Source of the DNA: Sphingomonadales bacterium
GTDB taxonomy: Bacteria > Pseudomonadota > Alphaproteobacteria > Sphingomonadales > Sphingomonadaceae
Direction of reading: 5' to 3'
Length of the DNA: 11,310 nt
Assembly: GCA_025360285.1 (NCBI GenBank)
Contig: JANYCM010000208.1
Location: forward strand, 1 to 11,310
The notes below the pieces were generated by a model that saw nothing but the letters and a program-made list of their open reading frames with translations, was not told the origin of the DNA and made no database searches. Shown here piece by piece: positions 1-6,777 of the stretch (positions within the stretch are counted from its first letter, which is position 1; each line of letters opens with the position of its first letter). A program made the translations under genes and the position numbers.

Positions 1-55
1 CCCCCCCCCCCCCCCCCGCCGGAGGCCCTTTTACCCGTTCAAACTGAATTTGGTA
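1..55. other. Operon tail with a 17-base C homopolymer at the window edge
   Basis: This stretch lies downstream of the last gene of the operon. Positions 1-17 are all C (G on the transcribed minus strand). A GC-rich segment (GCCGGAGGC, 18-26) and then CCCTTTTA follow. The only hairpin visible is a 3-bp GCC/GGC stem, too weak to call a terminator. A true terminator may lie beyond the window. The homopolymer ends exactly at the window border, which fits a contig end or collapsed low-complexity sequence as well as a genuine long G tract. Confidence 0.5.
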
Positions 56-508
56 TCAGGTGCAGCCGATCAGGCCGGCTACGGCGACGATGATTGCGCT
101 GCCATCGGCGCCGGTCAGTGTCAGCGTGCCGGTGCGGATGATGGCGTGATCGCCTTCGGGGGCGGCGATATCAAGGTCATGGGCGATCGTCAGGCTGGCA
201 TCGCCGAAGCGCGCGCGCGGGGCAAAGCCCATTACCGCGGCACCATGGGCGCTGGCCTGGGGCAGGCTGGTCAGCGTTGGCCGGGGGCCGGGTTGGGCGC
301 CGGGCTGGGCGCCGGGCTGGGCAATGCGCAGGGTAGCCGGGGCCAGGGTCGCCATGGCGATCCGGCGCCGGGTGGTGCGTTCCCACAGGAACAGCGCGCA
401 CTGGCCGCGCGCCAAAACCTGCGGCGGCAGTTCGGCGAGGGGCAGCGGTGATTCGACCGGCGTGGCGGCGACCAGCAGCGCCGCCAGCAGGGCCAGCCAG
501 CGCCTCAC
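56..508 (-). CDS. Unrecognised exported protein closing the T2SS operon
   Basis: This predicted 150-residue protein matches no family I can name. It starts at GTG 508, which overlaps the gspN stop as GTGA, the same coupling used elsewhere in the operon. Residues 1-16 (MRRWLALLAALLVAAT) form a basic then hydrophobic export signal, so the product is probably periplasmic or membrane-tethered. Cysteines at 37 and 149 bracket the mature part; Cys37 lies in CALFLWERTTRRRI, and the protein ends with VAGLIGCT. Residues 63-74 are three tandem AQPG units encoded by a 12-base repeat. The remainder looks like short beta strands (for example ASLTIAHDLDIAAPEG and GTLTLTGADG). No lipobox is seen: the cysteines are not near the signal. 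Position after gspN suggests an accessory T2SS role, but that is inference from context only. A longer reading frame in the same phase runs back to 967, inside gspN; the GTGA overlap and the signal peptide support the start given. Confidence 0.72.
   Translation of the reverse strand: MRRWLALLAALLVAATPVESPLPLAELPPQVLARGQCALFLWERTTRRRIAMATLAPATLRIAQPGAQPGAQPGPRPTLTSLPQASAHGAAVMGFAPRARFGDASLTIAHDLDIAAPEGDHAIIRTGTLTLTGADGSAIIVAVAGLIGCT
287..322. repeat. Three tandem 12-base units encoding AQPG
   Basis: Positions 287-298, 299-310 and 311-322 read GCCGGGYTGGGC on the plus strand. Units two and three are identical and unit one differs by one base (T for C at 293). Read on the minus strand inside the last gene they encode AQPG-AQPG-AQPG, a Pro/Gly-rich linker. 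As the unit is a multiple of three bases, gain or loss of copies would change linker length without a frameshift. Confidence 0.9.
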
Positions 509-1188
509 AACTGCCCTTCCAGATGACGGACCAGCCCTTGCGGCGTGTCCTGAAACCCCGCCGCGAGCAGGCCCGGCCGCAGGGCGGCATCGCGGGCGGC
601 GATAAACAGCCGGGCCTGATAGCGGCCATCGCCGGCCACGCTGAGGTGCAGGCCCATGCTGGCGTCGGCGCTGCGCAGCGGCAGTTGCAGTCGGCCGCCG
701 GCGCAGGTGGGATTGCCCTGCAAACTGCCTGTCTGCGCCCCGCCCAGCCCCAGCTCCAGCTCCAGCCCCAGCCGCACCGTGCCGCCGGCCACCACGCAGC
801 GGCCGCCGGCAAAGCCGATTGATACGTTTTCCAGCGCGATGCGGTCGATCGGCAAGGCCAGCAGGCCGCGCGTCGCGATTTCCCCGGTCATGCCGGTGAT
901 GCGCCTTGTGCCCGGCCCCGGTTCGACCAGCCCGGTCAGCAGCGGGCTGGCTATGCGCCAGCGCCAATGCCCGCCGAGCAGCGCCAGGGGTTGCAACCCG
1001 GCATCGACATCGCCGATCGGCGCGCCATGCCAGGCCGCCGCCGCCAGATGGCCGTGCCAGACGCTGCCGCTGACCTGCCGCGCTGTCACCCCCGTGTCGG
1101 CCATGGCGAGTAGCAGCCGCAGCGGCAAAAGGGCCATAGCGCCGACCAGTGCCGCCACCGCCAGCGCCGCAAGACCCAGCCGTGTCAT
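505..1188 (-). CDS. gspN: Type II secretion system protein GspN
   Basis: A 227-residue inner-membrane protein of the T2SS platform. GspN is found in only part of T2SS operons and its exact role is unsettled; it is thought to sit in the periplasm near GspC/L/M. A single N-terminal hydrophobic segment (residues about 4-28) anchors it. Features typical of the family are the GSVWHGHL motif (41-48) just after the anchor, resembling the GxxWxGxA/L element of GspN proteins, and two cysteines, Cys131 and Cys162, in the repeated context GGRC...PTC, which could form a disulfide. The rest is predicted beta-rich. The ATG start at 1188 overlaps the gspM stop as ATGA. Length is near the lower end for the family, and no truncation is evident. 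The family call rests on position after gspM plus these motifs. Confidence 0.85.
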   Translation of the reverse strand: MTRLGLAALAVAALVGAMALLPLRLLLAMADTGVTARQVSGSVWHGHLAAAAWHGAPIGDVDAGLQPLALLGGHWRWRIASPLLTGLVEPGPGTRRITGMTGEIATRGLLALPIDRIALENVSIGFAGGRCVVAGGTVRLGLELELGLGGAQTGSLQGNPTCAGGRLQLPLRSADASMGLHLSVAGDGRYQARLFIAARDAALRPGLLAAGFQDTPQGLVRHLEGQL

Positions 1189-1661
1189 CGCGCCGCCTGC
1201 CGCAGGGTCAGTTGCACCATCACTGTGGCGTCGCCGTTGCGCCGGATGGTGCCGCGTTCGACGAGGATCGAATCCTGCTGCTCCAGCGCTGCCAGCCAGC
1301 GCAGCAGCGGTTCGGCGCGGATTGCCGTGATCCGTACCGCGACCGCGCCATCGCCGGGCGATTCGAGGCGTTCGATGGTCAGCCCGGCGGCGCTGGCGCT
1401 CTGGCTGATCTGGTCGAGCAACGGGGTGGTTGCCGGCGCCCTGCGGCGTTCGATCGCCTGGAGGCTGCCGGCCATTGCCGTGATGCGCGCCTCGGCGGCC
1501 AACGCTGCACCCAGCCGGTCAGCGGCGGCGCTGCGGGCCAGCGCCAGCGGCCGCAGCAGCGCCAGCCACAACAGGGTCACCGCCAGCAGGACGAGCATGA
1601 TCGTCAGCAGGATCTGCTCGCGCCGCGTGCGGTCATCCCACCAGGGCCGGATCAGCATCAT
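1185..1661 (-). CDS. gspM: Type II secretion system protein GspM
   Basis: A 158-residue bitopic inner-membrane protein. The short cytoplasmic tail (MMLIRPWWDDRTRREQ) is followed by one membrane helix at residues about 17-36. A heptad-like Ala-rich helical stretch (about 40-75) comes next, and then a small alpha/beta periplasmic domain (about 80-155) with ferredoxin-like alternation. In known systems GspM pairs with GspL, stabilises it and helps position the pseudopilus on the platform. The ATG at 1661 overlaps the gspL stop as ATGA; a second ATG follows directly, so the start could be one codon later. The sequence is poorly conserved in this family, so topology, size and position between gspL and gspN carry the call. 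Confidence 0.9.
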   Translation of the reverse strand: MMLIRPWWDDRTRREQILLTIMLVLLAVTLLWLALLRPLALARSAAADRLGAALAAEARITAMAGSLQAIERRRAPATTPLLDQISQSASAAGLTIERLESPGDGAVAVRITAIRAEPLLRWLAALEQQDSILVERGTIRRNGDATVMVQLTLRQAAR

Positions 1662-2761
1662 GGTGCCACCGCCGGCCGGATGGACAGATCGAACAGCGCC
1701 TCGTCGCCCGGCCCGGCTGTCCGGCGGGCATCGAGGCCGGCGCCGCGCAGCGCGGCGACCAGGGCGTCGCGATCGGCGCGGGCCGGGGCCGACAGGCTGG
1801 CGGTCAGGCCGCGGCCGGCGTCATAGTCCAGGCTTTGTAGCGCTGCTGCCGGATGATTGCGCAGGGCTGCCAGCAACGGCCCGGTCAGCGCCGTGAAACC
1901 GCCGCGCCCGCCGCCTAATTGCGCCAGCCGTGCCGCGACCTGGGCTTCGGGGTTATCGATGATGGTTGCCGGCGGCAGGACCCGGCGCGCCCTGTTGGCC
2001 GCAGCGGCGGTTGCCCGGTCGCCGGCGCGGTGCAACTGCACCAGATCGGCGATGTCGGTGGCGATCAGCGCGGCGAACAGCACAGCGCCCAGCAGCGCCA
2101 GCCGCCGCACCCGCCGGGCATCGGGCCGCCAGGCGCTCGCTGGGGCAAATTCACCCTGGCGCAGGTCGAACAAAAGCGGCGCGGCCTGCGCCAGCGCCGC
2201 ATCAAAGGCCGCACTGGTCAGCAGGCTGCGCGGCCGGTCGCCAATGATCAGCGTCGCCAGGTCGGCCTCGGCGGCAAAGGCCAGGCCCGGGCCCTTGACG
2301 AGCCATTGCCCCGGCCAGCGCCGGTCATCGGCGAGCACTATCACTGTGTCAGCGTCGGGTGCCGGCAACAGCACGGGCGCCGGCACCAGCGCCATCGGAT
2401 CGATACCGGCGGCGGTGAGCCGTGCCAGCCAGGCGGCCATGGTGCGGCGATCGACGAGCGCCAGCCAGCGGCCGGCGTCGCCGGGCGGCCCCAGTGCGAC
2501 ATGCACGGTGTCCAGGGGCGCTGCGCTGACCTCGGCGGCGAGCAGCCGCGCCGCCGCCGCCGCCTGCGCCGGGGCGAGCGCCGGCAGCTCGGTATCATGC
2601 AGCGCCGCGGCGTCGCCGGGCACCAGCGCCAGCCATTCATCGCCCGGCTCGGCAGGTGGCCGGCTGTAGAGATCGGGCCCGGACAGGGGCTGCGGCCCGG
2701 CGCTTTCCCAGGCAAAGGCCGCCGCCGGATCGGCGGGCAGTAGGATGATGAAGCGCCTCAT
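1658..2761 (-). CDS. gspL: Type II secretion system protein GspL
   Basis: A 367-residue platform protein that recruits the GspE ATPase to the inner membrane. Residues 1-220 form the cytoplasmic actin-like-fold part, very rich in Ala, which ends with FDLRQGEFAP (198-207), matching the NLxQGxF element seen just before the membrane in GspL proteins. One transmembrane helix lies at about 221-243 (LALLGAVLFAALIATDIADL), preceded by Arg-rich RRVRR that fits a positive-inside anchor. The periplasmic remainder (about 245-367) has a coiled region and then a ferredoxin-like domain that in other systems dimerises and binds GspM. The ATG at 2761 overlaps the gspK stop as ATGA. It is somewhat shorter than the roughly 400 residues of enterobacterial homologues but complete. 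Confidence 0.93.
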   Translation of the reverse strand: MRRFIILLPADPAAAFAWESAGPQPLSGPDLYSRPPAEPGDEWLALVPGDAAALHDTELPALAPAQAAAAARLLAAEVSAAPLDTVHVALGPPGDAGRWLALVDRRTMAAWLARLTAAGIDPMALVPAPVLLPAPDADTVIVLADDRRWPGQWLVKGPGLAFAAEADLATLIIGDRPRSLLTSAAFDAALAQAAPLLFDLRQGEFAPASAWRPDARRVRRLALLGAVLFAALIATDIADLVQLHRAGDRATAAAANRARRVLPPATIIDNPEAQVAARLAQLGGGRGGFTALTGPLLAALRNHPAAALQSLDYDAGRGLTASLSAPARADRDALVAALRGAGLDARRTAGPGDEALFDLSIRPAVAP

Positions 2762-3738
2762 TCCGCCGCGCCCCAGCGCCGTGCGACGAGGCGGGCGGGC
2801 GTTATGTCGCCGTCGATCAGTGCGGTTTCAGTGAGGTCCGCTGTGCCGCTGGTGATGCCGAGGTCGAGCCGGAACCAGCGGGTGCGGACCTGGGGCAGGG
2901 CGCGCACCTCGCCCGGCGGCCGGGCATCAAGCAATGACGGCGTGTTCCAGAAGGCCGCCGGGCTTTCCCAGCCGGCAACGGGGCGCTCGGCGATGATGCG
3001 GCGGGCGCGGTCCGGTGAATATGTGCCGGTCATCAACAGCGCCAGCAGCGGCGCCTGGGCAGCCGTGATGGTGTTGATGTTGACCGGCGACATCTGGGTG
3101 ACCGGCAAGGCGCAGACCCAGGGCCGGATGCGGGCGTAAAGCGCCGCTGTCATGCCGGCGACGGGGCGCAATTCGCTGGCGTCGGCCATCAGTGTGCCGG
3201 CGGTGCGGTAGGGCTGCGGCGCGCCGGCATAGGCGGCGTCTTCGGCGCCAAAGGGGTTGGCGACATCGTCGCTGTCTATCCAGTCGGCGGCGGCGGCGGC
3301 GATGTGGCGGGCATCGGCTTCGGGCACGTCAAGCGCCTGCAACAAGGCCGCGAACTGCGCAATGGCGATCGGCCGCGAGGCCAGCGCATCGGGGGACGAG
3401 CCGCTGACCAGGCTGTTGAGGTTGAAGCAATTGCCGCCATCGCCTAGCCGGGCGGTGGCCGTGCCGGCGGGCAGCGGCAGGGTGATGAGGCGATCCTGCC
3501 AGCCGCCGGCCAGCGTGGTGCGGCCCGGCGAGGCGGCGCGCAGATCATCGATGCGCGTGGTGGCCAGCGCCTCGGCAGCCAGTGCGGCCGCCCTCGCCTG
3601 GGCACGGCCGCCGGCATTGACGGCCAGGCCGGTGGCGAGGCGCAACCGATCGAACAGGCTGATGGCCAGCACCGCCATGATGCCGACGAGGATCAGCACG
3701 CTGAGCAGCGCGGCGCCGGTGTCGCGGCCGGTCATCAT
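2758..3738 (-). CDS. gspK: Minor pseudopilin GspK
   Basis: A 326-residue protein, the largest pseudopilin and the capping subunit of the I-J-K tip complex. The short leader MMTGRDTG would be cut after Gly8, leaving AALLSVLILVGIMAVLAI as the hydrophobic N-terminal helix. The fifth mature residue is Ser rather than the Glu of other pseudopilins, as expected for GspK. The large globular insert carries family-typical segments: NCFNLNSLV, then DWIDSDD and PYRTAGTLMADASELRPVAGM, then a second cysteine in the segment IRPWVCALP, and a helical VNINTITAAQAPLLALLM segment. The two cysteines may form the disulfide known from this family. The start is ATG 3738, overlapping the gspJ stop as ATGA; a second ATG follows at 3735. 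The same reading phase is open to 3861, but that extension lies inside gspJ and lacks a leader. Confidence 0.95.
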   Translation of the reverse strand: MMTGRDTGAALLSVLILVGIMAVLAISLFDRLRLATGLAVNAGGRAQARAAALAAEALATTRIDDLRAASPGRTTLAGGWQDRLITLPLPAGTATARLGDGGNCFNLNSLVSGSSPDALASRPIAIAQFAALLQALDVPEADARHIAAAAADWIDSDDVANPFGAEDAAYAGAPQPYRTAGTLMADASELRPVAGMTAALYARIRPWVCALPVTQMSPVNINTITAAQAPLLALLMTGTYSPDRARRIIAERPVAGWESPAAFWNTPSLLDARPPGEVRALPQVRTRWFRLDLGITSGTADLTETALIDGDITPARLVARRWGAAE

Positions 3739-4325
3739 GCCCGCGCGCCGGGCCCGACGAGGAAGACCTGGCGCAGGTCCGGCAATTGCGGCGTCGAAAG
3801 CGTGATTTCCACGGCTTGCGGCAACGCATCGGCGGCGACGGCATCCCAGCGGTCGCGCCATTCACCGGCGACGCGAAAGCGCAGCCGCAGGGCAGTGACG
3901 TCGGCGAGCAGCACCGCCGGCGTTGCGGGCGCCGCACCATCGACCAGTGGCCAGATGCGGCGTTCCAGCCGCTGGCCGATCAGCCGATATTCGACGCGCT
4001 GCAAGGATGATCGTGCCGCGCCGGCGGGATTCGACCAGCCGCGTCGCACTAGCCCAAGGCTGATAGCATCGGCGGCAAAGGCCGGGTGGCGGGCGCCGGT
4101 CTCGTCACGCCACAGCCGCGGCGCCGCCTGGGCGAGATCGGCGACCAGCAGCGCGCGCAGCCGCCCCAGCCCGGCGGCGCGATCGAGCCGGGCATCGGTG
4201 CGGCCGCGGCTGTCAACGGCGAAGGACAGCAGCGCAACGCCAGCCGCCGACAACAGGCCGAAGATGAACAGCGCAACCAGCAGTTCGGCGAGGGTGAAGC
4301 CCATGGCGGCGCGCGAGCGGGTCAC
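3735..4325 (-). CDS. gspJ: Minor pseudopilin GspJ
   Basis: A 196-residue minor pseudopilin that joins GspI and GspK in the pseudopilus tip. The leader MTRSRAAMG is followed by the prepilin peptidase site G9|FTLAELLVALFIFGLL, with Glu at mature position 5 and N-methylation expected on Phe1. After the helix come Arg/Ala-rich segments and a beta-rich domain (VEYRLIGQRLERRIWPL) usual for GspJ. The start is GTG 4325, overlapping the gspI stop as GTGA. An in-frame ATG at 4304 would leave a two-residue leader (MG) before the cleavage site, so the GTG is preferred. Ends by overlap with gspK. Confidence 0.94.
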   Translation of the reverse strand: MTRSRAAMGFTLAELLVALFIFGLLSAAGVALLSFAVDSRGRTDARLDRAAGLGRLRALLVADLAQAAPRLWRDETGARHPAFAADAISLGLVRRGWSNPAGAARSSLQRVEYRLIGQRLERRIWPLVDGAAPATPAVLLADVTALRLRFRVAGEWRDRWDAVAADALPQAVEITLSTPQLPDLRQVFLVGPGARA

Positions 4326-4702
4326 GGCAACCGCCGGATCAGCGTGATCGACGCCGTGCCGCCACCTTCGATGCCGGCAACGCCGATGTCGATGCGTTGC
4401 AGCCGCACATCGGGCGTGCGCGTCACCGTCTGGCGCCAGTGCCAGCGGCGGCCGGCGTTGCTGGTGTCGCCCTCGCTGTTGCCAAAGGCCGGCGGCGCGG
4501 CGGCGAGCAGGGCGTCGAGCCCGAGATTTTCGGCTGTGATGGCGGCGAGGCCATGGTCATCCAGCCGCGCCGTCGCGGTGATGGCCGCGCCTTGCAGGCG
4601 CAGCAGGGCGAGCGCCGCCAGGCTGAAGATTGCCAGCGCCACCAGCACTTCAACCAGGGTGAAGCCGGCGTCGGGCGGCACGATGTGCGAGTCATTGTGC
4701 AT
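4322..4702 (-). CDS. gspI: Minor pseudopilin GspI
   Basis: A 126-residue minor pseudopilin that nucleates the I-J-K tip complex. The leader MHNDSHIVPPDAG is cut after Gly13, giving FTLVEVLVALAIFSLAALAL with Glu at mature position 5. The following AENLGLDALLA matches the AENxxxxxLL element that is conserved just after the helix in GspI. The C-terminal half is short and beta-rich (WHWRQTVTRTPD). The start is ATG 4702, overlapping the end of gspH by 11 bases, an unusually long overlap here. An ATG that would give a neat ATGA overlap at 4695 lies in the wrong phase. The reading frame is open upstream to 4867 but only as a gspH shadow. Confidence 0.93.
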   Translation of the reverse strand: MHNDSHIVPPDAGFTLVEVLVALAIFSLAALALLRLQGAAITATARLDDHGLAAITAENLGLDALLAAAPPAFGNSEGDTSNAGRRWHWRQTVTRTPDVRLQRIDIGVAGIEGGGTASITLIRRLP

Positions 4703-5147
4703 TGAAATGCACGGCACCGGCCGCATCGATGGCGATGCGGGCTTCGCCGCCATCGCGGCGCAGGCGCAGCGTGCCGGGCGCGGCGCTGCCGCTGCTGTCA
4801 AAGACCAGCGTGTCGCCTTCGATGGCGGTGGCGACGTCGGTGCCGCTGGGCCAGCCATGATCGGCAAACCCGGCGTCCGTCAGCGGCTGCCAGCCGGCGG
4901 CGCGGCGCTCGGCAAAGCCATAGCCGGCATTATCGATGCGCACGGCAACATCATGGCCGCCGATGATGGCGCGGTCACGCGCCGCCACCAGCCGGGCGGC
5001 GAGGCCCTGGGCATCGCCGCGCAGCCGGCGCTGCGGATCGGGCATCGCCAGCATGACAGCCGCCGAAATCAGGCCAATGAGGGCGATGACGACCATCAGC
5101 TCGACCAGCGTGAAGCCGGCATCGCTGGTGGTGGCCTTGGGGGGCAT
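4692..5147 (-). CDS. gspH: Minor pseudopilin GspH
   Basis: A 151-residue minor pseudopilin that bridges the GspG fibre and the I-J-K tip. The leader MPPKATTSDAG is cut after Gly11; the mature N terminus is FTLVELMVVIALIGLISAAV, with Glu at position 5. The GDAQGLAARLVAARDRAI segment after the helix corresponds to the conserved GspH region where the helix leads into the globular fold, and DTLVFDSSGSAAPGTLRL to its C-terminal strands. The start is ATG 5147, two bases after the gspG stop. The frame stays open to 5219 inside gspG, but no leader is formed there. It is one of only two junctions in the operon that are gapped rather than overlapping. Confidence 0.93.
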   Translation of the reverse strand: MPPKATTSDAGFTLVELMVVIALIGLISAAVMLAMPDPQRRLRGDAQGLAARLVAARDRAIIGGHDVAVRIDNAGYGFAERRAAGWQPLTDAGFADHGWPSGTDVATAIEGDTLVFDSSGSAAPGTLRLRRDGGEARIAIDAAGAVHFNAQ

Positions 5148-5149
5148 GG

Positions 5150-5572
5150 TCAGTGCCAATTGCCGATATCGGCATTGCTGCCCTCGCCGCCCGGCGCGCC
5201 GTCGGCCCCCTGCGTCCACACGTCAAAGGCGCCATGCTGGCCGGGCATGGCGTAAAGATAGGGGTTGCCCCAGGGATCATCGGGCAGGCGCTTGAGATAG
5301 GCGCGGTGGTTGGCATCGGCGGTGGCCGGCAGCAGGGCGCGCAGGCCCTGATCGCCTGCGGGGTAATTGTTGTTGTCGAGCCGGTAAAGCTCCAGCCCCT
5401 GTTCGATCAGCGCGATATCGGCGCGGGCCTTTTCGGTCATCGCCTTGTCGCGCACCGGCAGCACATTGACGATGACGATGGTCGCCAGCAGCCCGATGAT
5501 GACGATGACCACCATCAGTTCGACAAGCGTGAAGCCGCTTTCATCATCATCCGGCATGGCCCTGGTCCTCAT
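5150..5572 (-). CDS. gspG: Major pseudopilin GspG
   Basis: A 140-residue major pseudopilin, the subunit polymerised into the pseudopilus that pushes substrates through the secretin. The leader MRTRAMPDDDESG is cut after Gly13; the mature start is FTLVELMVVIVIIGLLATIV, with Glu at position 5. The body has the hallmark GspG elements: EKARADIALIEQGLELYRLD on the spine helix, YPAGDQGLRALL, KRLPDDPWGNPYLYAMPG and the C-terminal loop GADGAPGGEGSNADIGNW, whose acidic residues bind calcium in studied homologues. The start is ATG 5572, overlapping the gspF stop as ATGA; a second ATG at 5557 would give a seven-residue leader and cannot be excluded. Confidence 0.97.
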   Translation of the reverse strand: MRTRAMPDDDESGFTLVELMVVIVIIGLLATIVIVNVLPVRDKAMTEKARADIALIEQGLELYRLDNNNYPAGDQGLRALLPATADANHRAYLKRLPDDPWGNPYLYAMPGQHGAFDVWTQGADGAPGGEGSNADIGNWH

Positions 5573-6777
5573 TGTGCGGCAAAACTGTCGAGTTGCAGGA
5601 TCGGCAGCAGGATTGACAGGATGATGGCGGCCACCACGCCGCCCATGATGATGATGACGCCGGGTTCCAGCAGGGACAGCGCCGTGGCGGTGAACGCATC
5701 GAATTCGCGTTCGAGGTAATCGGCGGCGCGTTCGAGCATGTGATCGAGTCGGCCGCTGCTTTCGCCGCCCGCCGCCATATAGACGAGCAAAGGCGGAAAC
5801 ACCCCGCTGCGCCGCAAGGCCGCCGACAGGCTGCCGCCTTCGCGGATGCTGACGACAATGTCCTCGGTGGCGCGCCGCAGGGCATGGTTGGTGATGGTGG
5901 GGGCGGTGAGCGCCAGGCCTTCGATGATCGGCAGCCGGCTGGCAACCATGGTGGCCAGGGTGCGCGCCAGCCGGGCAGCGTGGAGATCACGCAGCAGCCG
6001 GCCGAGCAGCGGCAGCCGCAGCAGCATAGTATCGAAACGCAGGCGAAAATCCGGGTCTTTCAGGGCGCGGGCGAACAGCAGCGCGGCGGCCGTGATGACC
6101 AGCAACAGCGCCCACCACCAGCCGGCGAGAAAGCCTGACACGGCGATGACGAGGCGGGTGAGCAGCGGCAATTGCTGGCCGATGTTTTCAAACTGTTCGA
6201 CGACGCGCGGCACGACAAAGATCATCAGCGCGGTGACGACCAGGCTGGCAATGATCGCCAGCGCCAGCGGATAGGCGATGGCGGCGATGACCTTGCCGCG
6301 CACCAGGGCCTGGCGTTCCTGAAGATCGGCAAGACTTTCAAGGATGTCGGGCAGCGCGCCGGCGCTTTCGCCCGCCGCCACCACGGCGCGGTAGAGCGGC
6401 GGAAAGCTGTCGGGTGCCAGCGCCATGGCGTCGGACAGGCGGCGACCTTCGATGACGCCCGTGTGGACGCGGCCAAGGATGGCCCGCACGCCGGGGCTTT
6501 CGCTTTGCTGCACAATCGTGTGCAGGGTTTCCGCCAGCGGCGCCACCTGGATGAGGGTGGCGAGCTGCCGGGTGAACAGCGTCAATTGCCGGACGCCGAG
6601 CTTTTTGGCGCGATATTGTCCGGCGGCGACCGTGCCGCCGTCATCGGGATCGACCCGCAAGGCGAAAAGCTGGCGTTCGAGCAGTTGCGCCCGCGCGGCG
6701 GCCGGGCTGGCGGCGCTGATCCGGCCGCGGCGTTCACGGCCGGCGGTATCAAGGGCGCCGTAGCGATAGTCAGGCAT
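5569..6777 (-). CDS. gspF: Inner-membrane platform protein GspF
   Basis: A 402-residue polytopic inner-membrane protein, the core of the T2SS assembly platform; it couples GspE ATP hydrolysis to pseudopilin insertion. The N-terminal MPDYRYGALDTAGRERRG is the typical start of GspF. Two T2SSF helical domains follow, at about 69-192 and 270-394. Each has the conserved pattern ending in AAGE(S)S and a membrane helix: VVAAGESAGALPDIL (132-146) and YMAAGGESSGRLDHML (333-348). Hydrophobic helices lie near 168-190, 216-240 and 374-396. The start is ATG 6777, overlapping the gspE stop by 8 bases. The same frame runs open to 7011 inside gspE, which is a shadow extension since MPDYRYG is clearly the true N terminus. 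Confidence 0.96.
   Translation of the reverse strand: MPDYRYGALDTAGRERRGRISAASPAAARAQLLERQLFALRVDPDDGGTVAAGQYRAKKLGVRQLTLFTRQLATLIQVAPLAETLHTIVQQSESPGVRAILGRVHTGVIEGRRLSDAMALAPDSFPPLYRAVVAAGESAGALPDILESLADLQERQALVRGKVIAAIAYPLALAIIASLVVTALMIFVVPRVVEQFENIGQQLPLLTRLVIAVSGFLAGWWWALLLVITAAALLFARALKDPDFRLRFDTMLLRLPLLGRLLRDLHAARLARTLATMVASRLPIIEGLALTAPTITNHALRRATEDIVVSIREGGSLSAALRRSGVFPPLLVYMAAGGESSGRLDHMLERAADYLEREFDAFTATALSLLEPGVIIIMGGVVAAIILSILLPILQLDSFAAQ

Noticed and set aside
18..34. Rho-independent terminator near the left edge
   Set aside because: Only a 3-bp stem can be drawn, and the T run lies on the plus strand, the wrong orientation for the minus-strand operon.
509..967. N-terminal extension of the last gene to 967
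   Set aside because: The extension lies inside gspN in another phase, is Arg/Gly-rich, and would bury the export signal that begins at 508.
4086..5255. 389-codon plus-strand open frame opposite gspG-gspJ
   Set aside because: It spans five minus-strand genes with clear prepilin motifs, so it is a compositional shadow.
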